A DNA stretch of 64,000 bases from Caloramator sp. mosi_1 (GTDB lineage: Bacteria; Bacillota; Clostridia; Clostridiales; Caloramatoraceae): NCBI RefSeq assembly GCF_028622835.1, contig NZ_CP117677.1, forward strand, positions 2,032,820 through 2,096,819, written 5' to 3'. Under the pieces are notes generated by a model. That model saw only the letters and a program-made list of their open reading frames with translations, did not search any database and was not told the DNA's origin. Below are positions 49,475 to 60,684 of the stretch, piece by piece (positions within the stretch are counted from its first letter, which is position 1; each line of letters starts with the position of its first letter). The position numbers and the translations under genes are program-made.

Positions 49475-51138
49475 TTGACAAGAAAAGAAAAGGTAAAAGT
49501 AATTCCTCTTGGAGGAGTTAATGAAATTGGAAAAAATATGACTGTTGTAGAATATAAAAATGAGATTATTGTGATTGATTGCGGTATGATGTTCCCCGAG
49601 GAAGAGATGTTTGGTATAGATATAGTAATACCAGATATATCATATCTAATCAAAAATAAAAGTAAAGTAAAGGGTATAGTTTTAACCCACGGGCACGAAG
49701 ACCATATTGGAGCGTTACCATATGTTTTAAAACAGTTGAATGTACCAGTTTATGGTACTCGTTTAACTCTTGGAATAGTTGAAACAAAACTAAAGGAGCA
49801 CGGCCTATTAAGTGATTGTACATTAAAGGTTGTAAAGCATAATGATGTTATAACTTTCAATAACATAAGTGTGGAGTTTATAAAAAATAGCCATAGTATT
49901 GCTGATTCCTGCTCTCTTGCTATACACACACCATTAGGTACTATCTTACATACAGGTGATTTTAAAGTAGATTATACTCCAATTGATGGTGTGGTTATGG
50001 ACTTTGCAAGATTAGCAGAATTAGGTAGACAAGGCGTAGTATTACTTCTTGCTGATAGTACTAATGTTGAAAGACCTGGCTATACAATGTCAGAGAGAAC
50101 AGTTGGTGAAACATTCCAAAAGATTTTCAATGAAACAAGAGGTAGAATAATCGTTGCAACCTTTGCATCAAACGTTCACAGAATTCAACAGATTATTGAT
50201 GCTGCAATGAAGTATAAAAGAAAGGTTGCTATTTCAGGAAGAAGTATAGAAAATATTGTTGAGGTTGCCTCAAACCTTGGATATTTAAAAATTCCAGAAG
50301 ATTTATTCATAAGTATAGATGACATTAATAAATATCCAGATCATAAAATAGTTATTATAACAACAGGAAGCCAAGGAGAACCAATGTCTGCTTTAGCAAG
50401 GATGTCTGTATCAGAACATAAGAAAGTAGAAATACAAAAGGGAGATTTAGTTATAATATCAGCAACGCCTATTCCAGGTAATGAAAAGTTTATATCAAGA
50501 GTAATCAATCAGCTGTTTAAGAAGGGTGCAAACGTAGTTTATGAGTCACTTGCTGATATACACGTTTCAGGACACGCTTGCCAAGAAGAGCTTAAATTAA
50601 TACATACTTTAGTTAAACCAAAATATTTTATGCCGGTCCACGGTGAATACAGACATCTAAAGCAACATTCACTTTTAGCACAAAAATTAGGTATGGATGA
50701 AGATAACATATTTATTGCAGATATAGGTCAGGTATTAGAAATAACACACGAAGATGCTAAAATAAATGGAAATGTTGCAGCTGGACAGGTGCTTGTAGAT
50801 GGACTTGGAGTAGGTGATGTAGGTAATATTGTTTTAAGAGACAGAAAACATCTTTCACAGGATGGAATTTTAACTGTTGTAGTTACAATAGAAAAGGAAA
50901 CTGGCAAAGTAATAGCTGGACCTGATATTATATCAAGAGGATTTGTATATGTTAGAGAATCTGAGGATTTGATAGAAGAATCTAAGAAGATTGTAAAAAG
51001 GTCTTAGATAATTGTGTAATAAACCAAATAAAGGATTGGGCTACAATTAAGTCAAATATTAAGGATGAGCTTAAAACTTATCTATATGAAAAAACTAAGC
51101 GTAATCCAATGATTCTTCCAATAATTATGGAAATATAA
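49475..51138 (+). CDS. rnj: Ribonuclease J
   Basis: TTG 49475 follows AGGAGGG. About 554 residues. A metallo-beta-lactamase/beta-CASP RNase with 5'-3' exo and endo activity, central to mRNA turnover in Firmicutes. Visible: VIPLGGVNEIGKNMTVVEY, metal motif LTHGHEDHIGALPY, HTGDFKVD, DSTNVERPGYT, ATFASNVHRIQQII, ITTGSQGEPMSALARM and HVSGHACQEELK. One frame break near 51002; the end reads RNPMILPIIMEI. It leads a short unit with ylbF and queT. Confidence 0.94.
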
Positions 51139-51155
51139 AATACAGGGGGATTAGG

Positions 51156-51495
51156 ATGAATATTTATGATAAGGCCCACGAACTTGCAAGATTACTTAAA
51201 AATTCACAGGAAGTAATTGAGTACAAAAGGTTAATGGAAAAAGTTAAAGAAAATGAAGAAAACAAAAAATAATTGAAGATTTAAGAAAAAAGAATTTGAA
51301 GTTTATTCAAAACAGCTTCAGGGAGTTCAAATAACAAAGGAAGAGATGGAGGCTATCAACAATCTATATAGCATTGTACAGCATAATTCAGTAATTAGAG
51401 AATATTTAGAAGCTGAGAGAAGATTCTCTATTTTGTGGCAGGATATAATAAGAATTTTAGGTGAAGCTGTGGATATTGATTTAAACAATATTTAG
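51156..51495 (+). CDS. YlbF/YmcA family protein
   Basis: About 112 residues from ATG 51156 (GGGGGATTAGG upstream). All-helical, with YDKAHELARLLKNSQEV, YKRLMEKVKEN, VYSKQLQGVQI and EYLEAERRFSILWQDI, typical of the YlbF/YmcA (DUF964) family. In Bacillus these form a complex with YaaT that controls RNase Y maturation of transcripts and development. Frame breaks near 51270 and 51290. Being just downstream of RNase J suits a role in RNA decay. Confidence 0.85.
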
Positions 51496-51508
51496 AAGGG
51501 GGTAAAAT

Positions 51509-52018
51509 ATGAAAAAGCCTACTATATTTTATGTAAAGGCTGGACTAATAGCAGCACTTTATGTTGTATTAACGCTACCCTTTGCCAGTTTTTCTTATGG
51601 TCCTATACAATTTAGAGTGGCTGAAGCTTTAACTATAATACCACTTTATGAGACAGCAGCTATACCCGGGCTTTTTATTGGATGTATGTTTGCTAATATT
51701 TTTGGTGGTTTTGGTTTAGTAGATATTGTTTTTGGAAGTTTAACAACATTATTAGCAGCTTATCTAACTTCAAAAGCTCCTAATATGTATATAGGTGTTT
51801 TACCACCAATTCTTTTAAATGCACTTATTATACCAATATGGGTTAGCAAAATGTCTTATACTCCATATTTAGCTACAGTTGGTACAATTGGATTTGGACA
51901 ATTTTTATCAGCTGGTATTTTAGGAGTTATCCTTGCGACTGCAATTGAGATTTTGACAAAAACACACACGTTGACAATCATATTCATTTTTCGTAAAATA
52001 GATATGATTATTATATAG
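51509..52018 (+). CDS. queT: QueT-family queuosine-precursor transporter (ECF S component)
   Basis: 169 residues, AAGGGGG upstream. Five to six hydrophobic helices: KAGLIAALYVVLTLPFASF, SYGPIQFRVAEALTIIPLY, FIGCMFANIFGGFGLVDIVF. The YGPIQFRVSE-type motif and GxxDxxFGS signature are those of QueT, which binds queuosine precursors for an ECF transporter. No PreQ1 riboswitch stands directly upstream. The last ~17 residues are odd, and their codons contain a promoter; the original end may be earlier. Confidence 0.85.
   Translation: MKKPTIFYVKAGLIAALYVVLTLPFASFSYGPIQFRVAEALTIIPLYETAAIPGLFIGCMFANIFGGFGLVDIVFGSLTTLLAAYLTSKAPNMYIGVLPPILLNALIIPIWVSKMSYTPYLATVGTIGFGQFLSAGILGVILATAIEILTKTHTLTIIFIFRKIDMIII
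51971..51999 (+). promoter_or_regulatory. Probable promoter of typA inside the end of queT
   Basis: TTGACA (51971-51976), 17 bases, TAAAAT (51994-51999). A terminator follows at 52016-52038, so transcripts from here would be attenuated unless they read through. Confidence 0.55.
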
Positions 52019-52046
52019 GATATCGTTATGATATCCTATTTATTTT
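52016..52046 (+). terminator. Terminator after queT
   Basis: TAGGATATC (52016-52024), GTTAT loop, GATATCCTA (52030-52038), perfect 9 bp, then TTTATTTTG. It contains the queT stop. Confidence 0.8.
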
Positions 52047-52063
52047 GTTATGGAGGGACTTAA

Positions 52064-53919
52064 ATGAATAATTTAAACATAAGAAACGTAGCAATAATTG
52101 CACACGTAGACCACGGAAAAACTACACTTGTGGATGCAATGCTAAAACAAAGCGGAATATTTAGAAGTAATGAAAAGGTCGAAGAAAGAATAATGGATTC
52201 TAATGATTTAGAAAGAGAAAGAGGTATTACAATTCTTGCTAAAAACACTTCAGTATATTACAATGACATAAAGATAAATATCGTGGATACGCCAGGACAC
52301 GCTGATTTTGGTGGAGAAGTAGAAAGAGTTTTAAAAATGGTTGATGGAGTTCTTTTACTTGTTGATGCCTTTGAAGGGGTAATGCCTCAGACAAGATTTG
52401 TATTAAGGAAGGCACTTGAACTAAAACTTAAACCAATAGTTGTTGTAAATAAGATAGACAGGCCTGACGCAAGACCAACAGAGGTTGTAGATGAAGTTTT
52501 AGATTTATTTATTGAACTTGGTGCAGATGATGAACAGTTAGAATTCCCTGTAGTATATTGTTCAGCAAAAGAGGGAATTGCAAAATATTCACTTGATGAA
52601 GAATCAAGTAATCTAAAAGCTTTATTTGAAACACTTGTTGAAAATATCCCATCTCCAGAGGGAGACATTAATCTTCCATTGCAAATGCTTGTAACCACTA
52701 TAGATTCAAATGAGTATGTAGGAAGAATAGGAATAGGAAAGGTTTATAGAGGTAAAATAAGAAAAAATCAGCAGGTTTCAGTTATAGGTAAAGATGGTAG
52801 TATAAGAAATGCAAAGGTTGTTACATTATATACATTTAATGGACTAAAGAGGGAAGAAATAGAAGAGGGAGTAGTTGGAGATATAGTTGCAGTTGCTGGT
52901 ATAAGTGATATAAATATAGGTGAAACAGTTTCAGATATAGAAAACGTTGAGGCACTTCCTTTTGTTGAGATTGATGAACCAACTTTATCTATGACATTCT
53001 GTGTTAATGATAGTCCTTTTGCAGGAAAAGAAGGTGAATATGTAACAACAAGACATCTTAGAGATAGATTATTTAAGGAACTTGAAACTAATGTTGCACT
53101 TAGGGTTAAGGAGACAGATTCTCCAGATGCCTTTGAAGTTTCAGGAAGAGGAGAGTTACATTTATCTATATTGATTGAAACTATGAGGCGTGAAGGTTAT
53201 GAGTTCCAAGTTTCTAAACCACAGGTTATATATAAAGAGATAAATGGAATTCTACACGAACCAATAGAATATTTAACAATTGATGTACCTGAGGAATTTA
53301 TGGGAGCTGTTATGGAGAAATTGGGTGTTAGAAAAGCTGAAATGGTGAATATGACATCAGCAATTAATGGATATGTTAGATTGGAGTTTAAAATACCTGC
53401 AAGAGGATTGATAGGATATAGAAATGAGTTTTTAACTGATACAAAAGGAAATGGAATTATGAATCACGTTTTCAATGGTTATGAGCCATACAAGGGGGAT
53501 ATACAAGAAAGAAGTAGAGGAATGCTTGTTGCCTTTGAAACAGGAGAGGCTGTAACTTATGGACTATATAATGCACAGGAGAGGGGAACGTTATTTATAA
53601 CACCAGGTACACCTGTATATCAAGGTATGATTGTTGGAATGTGCTCAAGAAATGAAGATATAGATGTTAATGTATGCAAGAAAAAGCACGTAACTAATAT
53701 GAGAGCAGCAGGTTCTGACGAAGCTTTAAAGTTATCACCTCCAATGGAATTAACATTAGAAAAGTGCATAGAACTTATTTCATCAGATGAGCTTATTGAA
53801 GTTACTCCACAAAGTATAAGGATGAGAAAAAAGTATTAGATCCAACAATGAGAAAGAGGGAAGCTGCCAGAAAAAACAATAGGAGGTTTATGGGTTTATG
53901 GGTAACTATAAAAAAATAA
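52064..53919 (+). CDS. typA: Ribosome-associated GTPase TypA/BipA
   Basis: ATG 52064 follows GGAGGG. About 618 residues. A translational GTPase that helps ribosome assembly and stress adaptation. Visible: G1 [16 protein letters not shown]2 region [13 protein letters not shown]3 [12 protein letters not shown]4 [28 protein letters not shown], and the C-terminal [18 protein letters not shown] and [14 protein letters not shown]. One frame break near 53833; beyond it [10 protein letters not shown] continues to a stop at 53919, overlapping mltG by 22 bases. Confidence 0.93.
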
Positions 53920-54906
53920 CTATATTATTTATTTTTGTTGTGGCAGTTATTTTAGGTGGTATCTACTATTTGATAAACGTTCCAATTTCACAAACAAATA
54001 ATAAAGGAGTAGATTTTAGAATTGGAACAAAGGCAGACATAGATTTTGTTGCTAAAAACTTAAAAAGAAGGGCTTGGTCAGAAGTTATATTTTTACTAAG
54101 TATTATTTTAAATTTAATAATATCAAATTGAATGTTGGACCCTATGAATTTAATCAGACTATGTCCCTTAAGCAAATATTTAATATGATAAATAATGGGG
54201 AAACAGATAAAAATATTATTATGGTGACTATACCTGAGGGATTTACTGTAAAACAAATTGCAGAAAAACTAAAAAGTTTAGATGTAATAAAGGATTCTGA
54301 TTCATTTTTAAAAGAAGCTCAGGAAGGAAATTTTAACTATGAATTTTTAGTAGGGATAAAGGATAGACCTTCAAGGTTAGAAGGCTATCTTTTCCCTGAT
54401 ACATATGAAATTAAAAAGGGTATGTCTAATTATGAAATTATAAATATAATGCTAAAAAGATTTGATGATGTTTATAAAAAGAATATTAAAGGAAAAATAA
54501 AAAATGAAAGTATGACTTTAGATGATGTAATAAGATTAGCTTCTATTGTTGAAAGAGAGGCTAAGGTTAAGGAAGAAAGACCTATTATTGCGGCAGTTTT
54601 TTATAACAGATTACAAAAGGATATTAAATTAGAGTCCTGTGCAACTGTTCAATATGCTTTAGGTAGAACAAAAGAAAAACTAACCTTTGACGATTTAAAG
54701 ATAAACTCACCATATAATACATATATTTACAAAGGATTGCCTATTGGACCTATTTGCAATCCAGGTTTAGCTTCAATAGAAGCAGCATTGAATCCAGCAG
54801 ATGTTGACTATTTGTATTTTTTAGTTGATGAAAATAAAAAGGATGGTAGTCATTTTTTACGAATTCTTATAATGAGTTTTTAAGAAAAAAGCACAGCAAT
54901 AAATGA
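53898..54906 (+). CDS. mltG: Endolytic murein transglycosylase
   Basis: ATG 53898, after AGGAGG at 53881-53886. About 336 residues. One N-terminal membrane helix ([20 protein letters not shown]), then a LysM-like and YceG fold: TIPEGFTVKQIAEKL, RLEGYLFPDTYEIKKGMS, and the catalytic Glu in LASIVEREAKVKEERPIIAA, VFYNRLQ. MltG cuts growing glycan strands outside the membrane and sets their length. Frame breaks near 54078 and 54857. It opens the conserved mltG-trmR-U32-udk cluster. Confidence 0.92.
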
Positions 54907-54931
54907 TTATCTTCTGTTTATGGAGGAGATT

Positions 54932-55590
54932 ATGAGTAAAATAGTGCACGATTATGTTGAAGACTATATAAGAGGTTTAATAGTAGAAAGAAATGAATTT
55001 CTAAATGAATTAAGGCTATATGCAGAGGAAAATAATGTTCCGATTGTTCATAAGGAAGTAGCACAGTTTCTTAAGGTTTTAATTAAAGCAAACAATATAA
55101 AAAGAATTCTTGAGGTTGGGACTGCAATTGGATATTCAGCTCTTTTGATGGCTGATGCTGCAGGATGTGACTGTGAAATTGTTACTATTGAAAGAGATGA
55201 GAAAATGTACAGCATTGCTTTAGATAACATAAAAAAGCAAATGCTGAGGATAATATAAAGATAATTAAAGGAGATGCACTTGAGGTATTAGATAGCATAG
55301 AAGGTAGTTTTGATATGATTTTTATTGATGGGGCAAAGGGACACTATAGTGAAATGCTAAACAAGATAAATAGGCTTTTGAAGTTAAATGGAATTGTATT
55401 TGCAGATAATGTTTTATTTAGAGGTATGGTTTGCTCAAATGAATTACTTATAAGAAGAAAAATAACAATTGTAAAAAGAATGCGTAAGTATCTTAAGGAA
55501 ATTTCTGATTCAACATCATTTGAAACAGTTGTTCTTCCTGTTGGAGATGGGGTAGCCTTGAGCACCAAAATAAAGGAGGAATTGCAATGA
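54932..55590 (+). CDS. trmR: O-methyltransferase, TrmR-like (tRNA 5-hydroxyuridine methyltransferase)
   Basis: ATG 54932 follows GGAGGAG. About 219 residues. Class I SAM-dependent fold: RILEVGTAIGYSALLMADA, IVTIERDEKMYSIAL, FDMIFIDGAKGHYSEML and GIVFADNVLFRGMV. One frame break near 55243. Its place between mltG and U32 peptidase is the yrrM position of Bacillus, whose product methylates 5-hydroxyuridine in tRNA to methoxyuridine. The U32 gene overlaps it by 4 bases (ATGA). Confidence 0.88.
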
Positions 55591-56810
55591 AGAGGGTTGA
55601 ACTTTTAGCACCTGCTGGTAATTTAGAAAAGTTGAAAACGGCATTTATATATGGTGCTGATGCAGTATATATTGGAGGAGAAAACTTTAGCTTAAGAGCT
55701 ATGGCTGATAATTTTACTATTGAAGAAATGAAGGAAGGAATAGATTTTGCTCATAATTTAGGAAAAAAGGTTTATGTTACTATAAATATATTTCCGCATA
55801 ATAATGACTTAATAGGTCTTCCAGAATATATAAAAGCTCTAAAGGAAATAAATGTTGATGCAGTAATTGTTTCTGATTTAGGGATCTTCTCAATAGTTAA
55901 GGAAGTTGCTCCTGATTTAGAGATACATATAAGTACTCAAGCCAATAATACAAATTATAAGTCTGCAGAAACTTGGTATAAATTAGGAGCAAGTAGAGTT
56001 GTTTTAGCAAGAGAACTAACTCTTGATGAAATAAGAGAAATTAGAGATAAAGTACCAGAGGAATTAGAACTTGAGGCATTTGTACACGGAGCTATGTGTA
56101 TATCCTATTCAGGTAGATGTCTACTTTCAAACTATATGACAAATAGAGATTCAAACAGAGGAATGTGTGCACATCCTTGTAGGTATAAATATTATTTAGT
56201 TGAAGAAAAAAGACCAGGACAGTATTTCCCTATTTTAGAGGACGAAAGAGGAACTTATATTATGAACTCTCAGGATTTGTGTATGATAGAATATATACCA
56301 GAGCTTATTAAAGCAGGTATTTCAAGCTTTAAGATTGAGGGGCGTATGAAAAGTTCCTATTATGTTGCCTCAGTTGTTAAAGCCTATAGAGAAGCAATAG
56401 ATTCCTATTATGAATTAGGAGATAATTATAAATTTAATCCTAAGTGGCTTGAAGATGTGTCAAAATCAAGCCATAGGGAGTTTTCTACTGGTTTTTACTT
56501 TGGTAAACCGCAAAAACAAATATATGATAGCTCCTCTTATATTAGAACGCACGACATAGTTGGGCTTGTTTTAGATTATGATAAAGATACAAAAATAGCA
56601 ACAATAGAGCAGAGAAATAGAGTTTTTAAAGGTGAAAAGGTTGAAATATTAACATCAAAGGGGCCAAATTTTGAGTTAATATTAGATGATATGTGGAACG
56701 AGGAAGGACAAGAAATTGAAGTTGCACCTCATCCACAGATGATATATAAAATTAAATCAGAAAAAGAACTAAAGCCATACGATATGTTGGTAAAAGAGAA
56801 AGGGGATTGA
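55587..56810 (+). CDS. U32-family tRNA hydroxylation protein (TrhP/YrrO-like)
   Basis: 407 residues, intact. [71 protein letters not shown] and [14 protein letters not shown] are the U32 signature, with four conserved cysteines that bind an Fe-S cluster in TrhP. By family knowledge it makes 5-hydroxyuridine at tRNA position 34 from prephenate, the substrate for TrmR encoded just upstream. Old annotations call it collagenase-like peptidase. Bacillus has two U32 genes here; this window has one. Confidence 0.9.
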   Translation: MKRVELLAPAGNLEKLKTAFIYGADAVYIGGENFSLRAMADNFTIEEMKEGIDFAHNLGKKVYVTINIFPHNNDLIGLPEYIKALKEINVDAVIVSDLGIFSIVKEVAPDLEIHISTQANNTNYKSAETWYKLGASRVVLARELTLDEIREIRDKVPEELELEAFVHGAMCISYSGRCLLSNYMTNRDSNRGMCAHPCRYKYYLVEEKRPGQYFPILEDERGTYIMNSQDLCMIEYIPELIKAGISSFKIEGRMKSSYYVASVVKAYREAIDSYYELGDNYKFNPKWLEDVSKSSHREFSTGFYFGKPQKQIYDSSSYIRTHDIVGLVLDYDKDTKIATIEQRNRVFKGEKVEILTSKGPNFELILDDMWNEEGQEIEVAPHPQMIYKIKSEKELKPYDMLVKEKGD

Positions 56811-56811
56811 A

Positions 56812-57446
56812 ATGAGTAGACCTATAATTATTGGTATTGCAGGAGGAACAGGTTCTGGTAAAAGTACAGTTGCACAGGAGATCTATAGCAGTCTTCCAGA
56901 AGAGAGTATAGCAGTTATTGAACAGGATAACTACTATAAGGATCAAAGTCATCTTTCATTTGAAGAAAGAACAAAAACAAATTACGACCATCCAGATGCC
57001 TTTGATACAGCATTATTGCTTGAGCATCTTAAAAAATTATCAATGGGTGAGGCAATAGACAAGCCTATATATGATTTTTCAAATCATACAAGAAAAAGGA
57101 AACTGTTAGAGTAGAACCTAAGGATATAATTGTTTTAGAAGGAATAATGATTTTAGTTGAACCAGAGATTAGAAATATGCTGGATATAAAGATTTTTGTT
57201 GATACTGATGCTGATGTTAGAATTATAAGAAGAATTAAGAGAGATATCAAAGAAAGAGGAAGAACATTAGATTCAGTTATTGACCAATATATAAATGTTG
57301 TAAGACCTATGCATTTACAATTTGTAGAACCAACAAAGAGATATGCTGATATAATAATACCAGAAGGTGGATATAACAAAGTTGCCATAGACATAATGAT
57401 AGCAAAAGTTAATGAGATTGTTAGAAGAAAACAGGGTTTAAGATAA
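56812..57446 (+). CDS. udk: Uridine kinase
   Basis: ATG 56812, one base after the U32 stop. About 211 residues. Phosphorylates uridine and cytidine in pyrimidine salvage. Walker [75 protein letters not shown]. One frame break near 57103. It ends the cluster; a strong terminator follows. Confidence 0.94.
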
Positions 57447-57448
57447 TT

Positions 57449-57500
57449 ATAAAGCTCTATAGAAGGTGTGTTAAACCATCTATAGAGCTTTATGTTTGAA
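57449..57500 (+). terminator. Terminator after udk
   Basis: ATAAAGCTCTATAGA (57449-57463) and TCTATAGAGCTTTAT (57479-57493), perfect 15-bp stem, then GTTTG. Confidence 0.8.
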
Positions 57501-57553
57501 ATGTTTAAAAATGTATTTTTATTTTAAATTATTTGTGGTATAATTAAAATATA

Positions 57554-57617
57554 CATAGGATAAAGAGTAACAAAACCCTCCTGAGATGCATATAATGTAC
57601 ATAGGCCTATCAGGGGG
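57554..57617 (+). promoter_or_regulatory. Leader of sigK: sporulation-type -10 and hairpin over the ribosome site
   Basis: CATAGGATA at 57554-57562 fits the CATAnnnTA -10 of sigma-E/sigma-K promoters, but no clear -35 is seen. Downstream, CCCTCCTGA (57576-57584) can pair with TCAGGGGG (57610-57617) with one bulge, covering the GGGGGTG ribosome site of sigK. The hairpin could limit translation. Confidence 0.4.
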
Positions 57618-57624
57618 TGTTTAA

Positions 57625-58308
57625 TTGATAATTGAAACTATATGTAGCTTTTTAGATGGACTATTTCTACTTGCAGGGTATATAACAAATGGCAGCTCAT
57701 TCCCAAAACCCCTCACTGAAGAAGAAGAAAAAAATTATTCAGTGAATATAAAAATGGCAACCAAGAAGCAAAGGCAGAATTAATTACAAGGAATTTAAGA
57801 TTAGTTGCCCATATAATTAAAAAATTTGGACCTATAGGGAAGGATTCAGATGATTTAATATCAATAGGTACTGTTGGTTTGATTAAAGCTATTGAAAGCT
57901 TTGATTATGATAAGGGAAATAGACTTGCAACGTATGCTGCAAGATGTATTGAAAATGAGATACTGATGTATATGCGATCTGTAAAAAGGTTAAAACTGAA
58001 GTCTATTTACAGGATCCAATTGGTGTTGATAAAGAAGGAAATGAAATTTGTTTAATGGATGTTTTAGGTACTGAAAGTGATAAAATATTAGATGAAGTTG
58101 AAAGTAAAATTTCTATAAGAAAGCTTTATAGAATCATTGATAAAGTTTTAGAGGAAAAAGAGAAAATAATAATAAAGCTTAGGTATGGTTTAACTGGTGA
58201 ACCTAAGACACAGATGGAAATTGCACAGATGTTAGGTATATCAAGAAGTTATGTATCAAGGATAGAAAAAGAGCCCTTAAGAAATTAGCTAAGGAAATGC
58301 AAAGATAG
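57625..58308 (+). CDS. sigK: RNA polymerase sporulation sigma factor SigK
   Basis: TTG 57625 follows GGGGGTG. About 228 residues. The hydrophobic N-terminus (SFLDGLFLLAGYITNG) is the pro-sequence removed in the mother cell; then FPKPLTEEEEK, region 2 RNLRLVAHIIKKFG, DDLISIGTVGLIKAIESFDY, ATYAARCIENEILM, and region 4 TQMEIAQMLGISRSYVSRIEK. These match sigma-K rather than sigma-E. Frame breaks near 57730, 57985 and 58272. The gene is not split by a skin element, unlike in C. difficile. It controls late mother-cell genes, perhaps those at 967-2460. Confidence 0.92.
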
Positions 58309-58324
58309 TTGAATATAAGTTTAT

Positions 58325-58361
58325 AAAGTGCCAAGAACATATTGTTCAAGGCACTTTTTCT
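58325..58361 (+). terminator. Terminator after sigK
   Basis: AAAGTGCC (58325-58332) pairs with GGCACTTT (58350-58357), with an inner GAACA/TGTTC stem, then TTC. The inner part resembles a LexA box by chance. Confidence 0.8.
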
Positions 58362-58429
58362 ATGATTTTCTTAGACATTTAGTTAATAATTTGATAAAAT
58401 ATAGAAAAATAAGGATTAAGGTGGTAAGT

Positions 58430-58882
58430 ATGAAGAATTTATTAAAGCCAGACTATTATTTTAAAAGTTTATATGATATAGACATAAATTGGCTAAAGGA
58501 ATTAAATATAAAAAATTTAATATTAGATATTGATAATACATTAGTTAGTTGGGGTACTAAGCAAATTGACGAGAGAGGCCAAATGTTTATTAATAATCTT
58601 TTAAAAGAGGGTTTTAGAGTATGCCTGCTTTCAAATAGTTCATCTAAACGAGTCAAAAATTTTATTAATAATGAATTGATTTTATACTATACAGGGTTTG
58701 GTATAAAACCTATGAAGATAAAATTTTTAGGAGCCCTAAAACTCTTTGATAATAAAATAGATGAAACTTGTGTTATTGGTGATCAAATATTTACTGATAT
58801 ATTAGGTGGAAAAAGAGTCGGTATAAAAACAATTCTTGTTGATCCTATAGATTCAAAGGAATTTTTACAACTAAGTTTTTAG
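58430..58882 (+). CDS. YqeG-family HAD-IIIA phosphatase
   Basis: ATG 58430 follows AAGGTGG. 150 residues to the first stop; the family is usually about 165-175. HAD motifs: LILDIDNTLVSWG (nucleophile Asp), LLSNSSSKRV, GIKPMKIKFLGAL and VIGDQIFTDILGGKRVG. One base seems lost in the T-run near 58864; past it the frame gives LTTKF and ends near 58890, still a few residues short, so a second error is likely. Substrate unknown; related plant and yeast proteins are phosphatidylglycerophosphatases. Confidence 0.87.
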   Translation: MKNLLKPDYYFKSLYDIDINWLKELNIKNLILDIDNTLVSWGTKQIDERGQMFINNLLKEGFRVCLLSNSSSKRVKNFINNELILYYTGFGIKPMKIKFLGALKLFDNKIDETCVIGDQIFTDILGGKRVGIKTILVDPIDSKEFLQLSF

Positions 58883-58934
58883 AAGATTAGAAAAAAAATA
58901 AAAAGAAATTTAATGTATTATGAGTTTTAGAAGT

Positions 58935-58963
58935 TTGACTTATAGAATTCCTGTGCATAATTT
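58935..58963 (+). promoter_or_regulatory. Promoter of the type IV pilus operon
   Basis: TTGACT (58935-58940), 17 bases, TAATTT (58958-58963), 28 bases before TTG 58991. Confidence 0.6.
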
Positions 58964-58990
58964 ATATAGTTTGTTTTGGGAGGCGATATT

Positions 58991-60663
58991 TTGAATAGCA
59001 CAGGAGTTTTATATAATGTGGAAAATAAAATTATAAAAGATAGAAATAAACTTGAAGAGCTAAAAGTATACAAGCAAATTAATGGCTGTTCTACGGAAGA
59101 TGCACTTTTAGACTTGGGTTTTATTCTCGAAGAGGAGCTATTAGAAGAAATTAAATTTAATTTAGATATTAAAGTAATAGATTTACATAAAACATTTATT
59201 AATGAAAAAGCAATTGATTTAGTGCCCTATAAATTAGTTTTTGAACATTCTATTTTTCCCTTTAATGAAGAGGCTGAAAATATTTGCATTGCAATATATA
59301 AGCATATTAATGATAATGTAATTGAAACGATTAAAGAAGTGACAAAAAGGAAGGTTAATTTATATTTATGCAAAAGAAGTGATATTAGATACCATATTGA
59401 TAAGTATTATAAGACCAGAAAGATTTTATATTTAGCAGATAAAGTTAAGGAGTCTACAGGTAAATTAAACAACTATTCCTATGATCAACAAATTAAGATT
59501 AACAATTCACCTGTCATCAATTTAATTGATGATATTCTACGCATAGCAGTTAATTTTAATGCCAGTGATATTCATATTGAACCTATGGTTGATAGCCTAA
59601 AAATACGGCTTAGAATAGATGGAGAACTGGTTGAAATGTATAGTTTATCTTTATCTATAGCTCAACCTATAATAGGTAGGATAAAGGTATTATCAAATAT
59701 GGATATTTCTGAAAAGAGATTGCCTCAAGATGGAAGAATTGTAGTTAATATAGACTCGAATCTTATTGATTTTAGAGTAAGTTCAATACCAACAATTCAC
59801 GGAGAGAAAATTGTAATTAGAGTTTTAAGAAAGAATAATTTATACTTGAATAGAACAGAATTGGGTTTTAATAAGTATGAAGAAGAAATTGTAAGTAGAT
59901 TGATTCTTCAGGATAGTGGTTTGATTTTAATATGTGGCCCAACAGGTAGTGGAAAGACAACAACTCTATATTCAATTTTAAATGATTTAAATAAAAAAGT
60001 AAAAACATTATTACTATAGAGGACCCTGTTGAATATATGATTGATGGAATAAATCAAATAAATATAAATTCTAAGATAGGTTTGGACTTTTATAATTGCC
60101 TTAAGGCAGTTTTAAGACAGGATCCTGATATAATAATGGTTGGAGAAATTAGAGAGTTAGATACAGCAAGAATTGCACTAAGAGCAGCAATAACAGGACA
60201 TTTAGTTTTAAGTACTATACATACTTATGATGCTCCTTCTGCAATTTTAAGATTTGTTGATATGGGAGTTGAACCATATTTAGTTTCCTGTGCATTAAAG
60301 GGAATAATTGCACAAAGATTGGTTAGAAAAATTTGTCCCTATTGCAGGGTTGAATATACAGCAACAGATTATGAAAAGAAAATATTAGAAATTGATAATA
60401 AGGAAGATATTTTGTTAAGCAAAGGGATGGGGTGTAGGAAGTGCAACAACAGTGGATATATAGGAAGAATAGGTGTATTTGAAATAGTTGAAGTTGATAA
60501 AGATATTAGAAATATGATAATTAAAAATCATAATATTGACATATTAAGGGATTTGTGTATTAATAAAGGTATGAAAACTTTGAAAAATTCTTGTAGGGAA
60601 TTGGTTTTATCAAGAATAACCACTGTAGCAGAAATGGTTAAAGTAATTTCAAATCTTGATTAG
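58991..60663 (+). CDS. pilB: Type IV pilus assembly ATPase PilB/GspE
   Basis: TTG 58991 is 7 bases after GGGAGG. About 557 residues. N-terminal MshEN-like domain ([35 protein letters not shown]), then the secretion ATPase: [17 protein letters not shown], Walker [17 protein letters not shown], Asp box [14 protein letters not shown], Walker [18 protein letters not shown], His box [13 protein letters not shown], and a zinc tetracysteine CPYC...CRKC. One frame break near 60008. The energy source for pilus extension. Confidence 0.93.
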
Positions 60664-60684
60664 GGGTACAAAGGGAGGATAGAT

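Noticed and set aside
58335-58347. LexA-like GAACATATTGTTC
   Set aside because: The spacer is five bases, not four, and it is the inner part of the sigK terminator stem.
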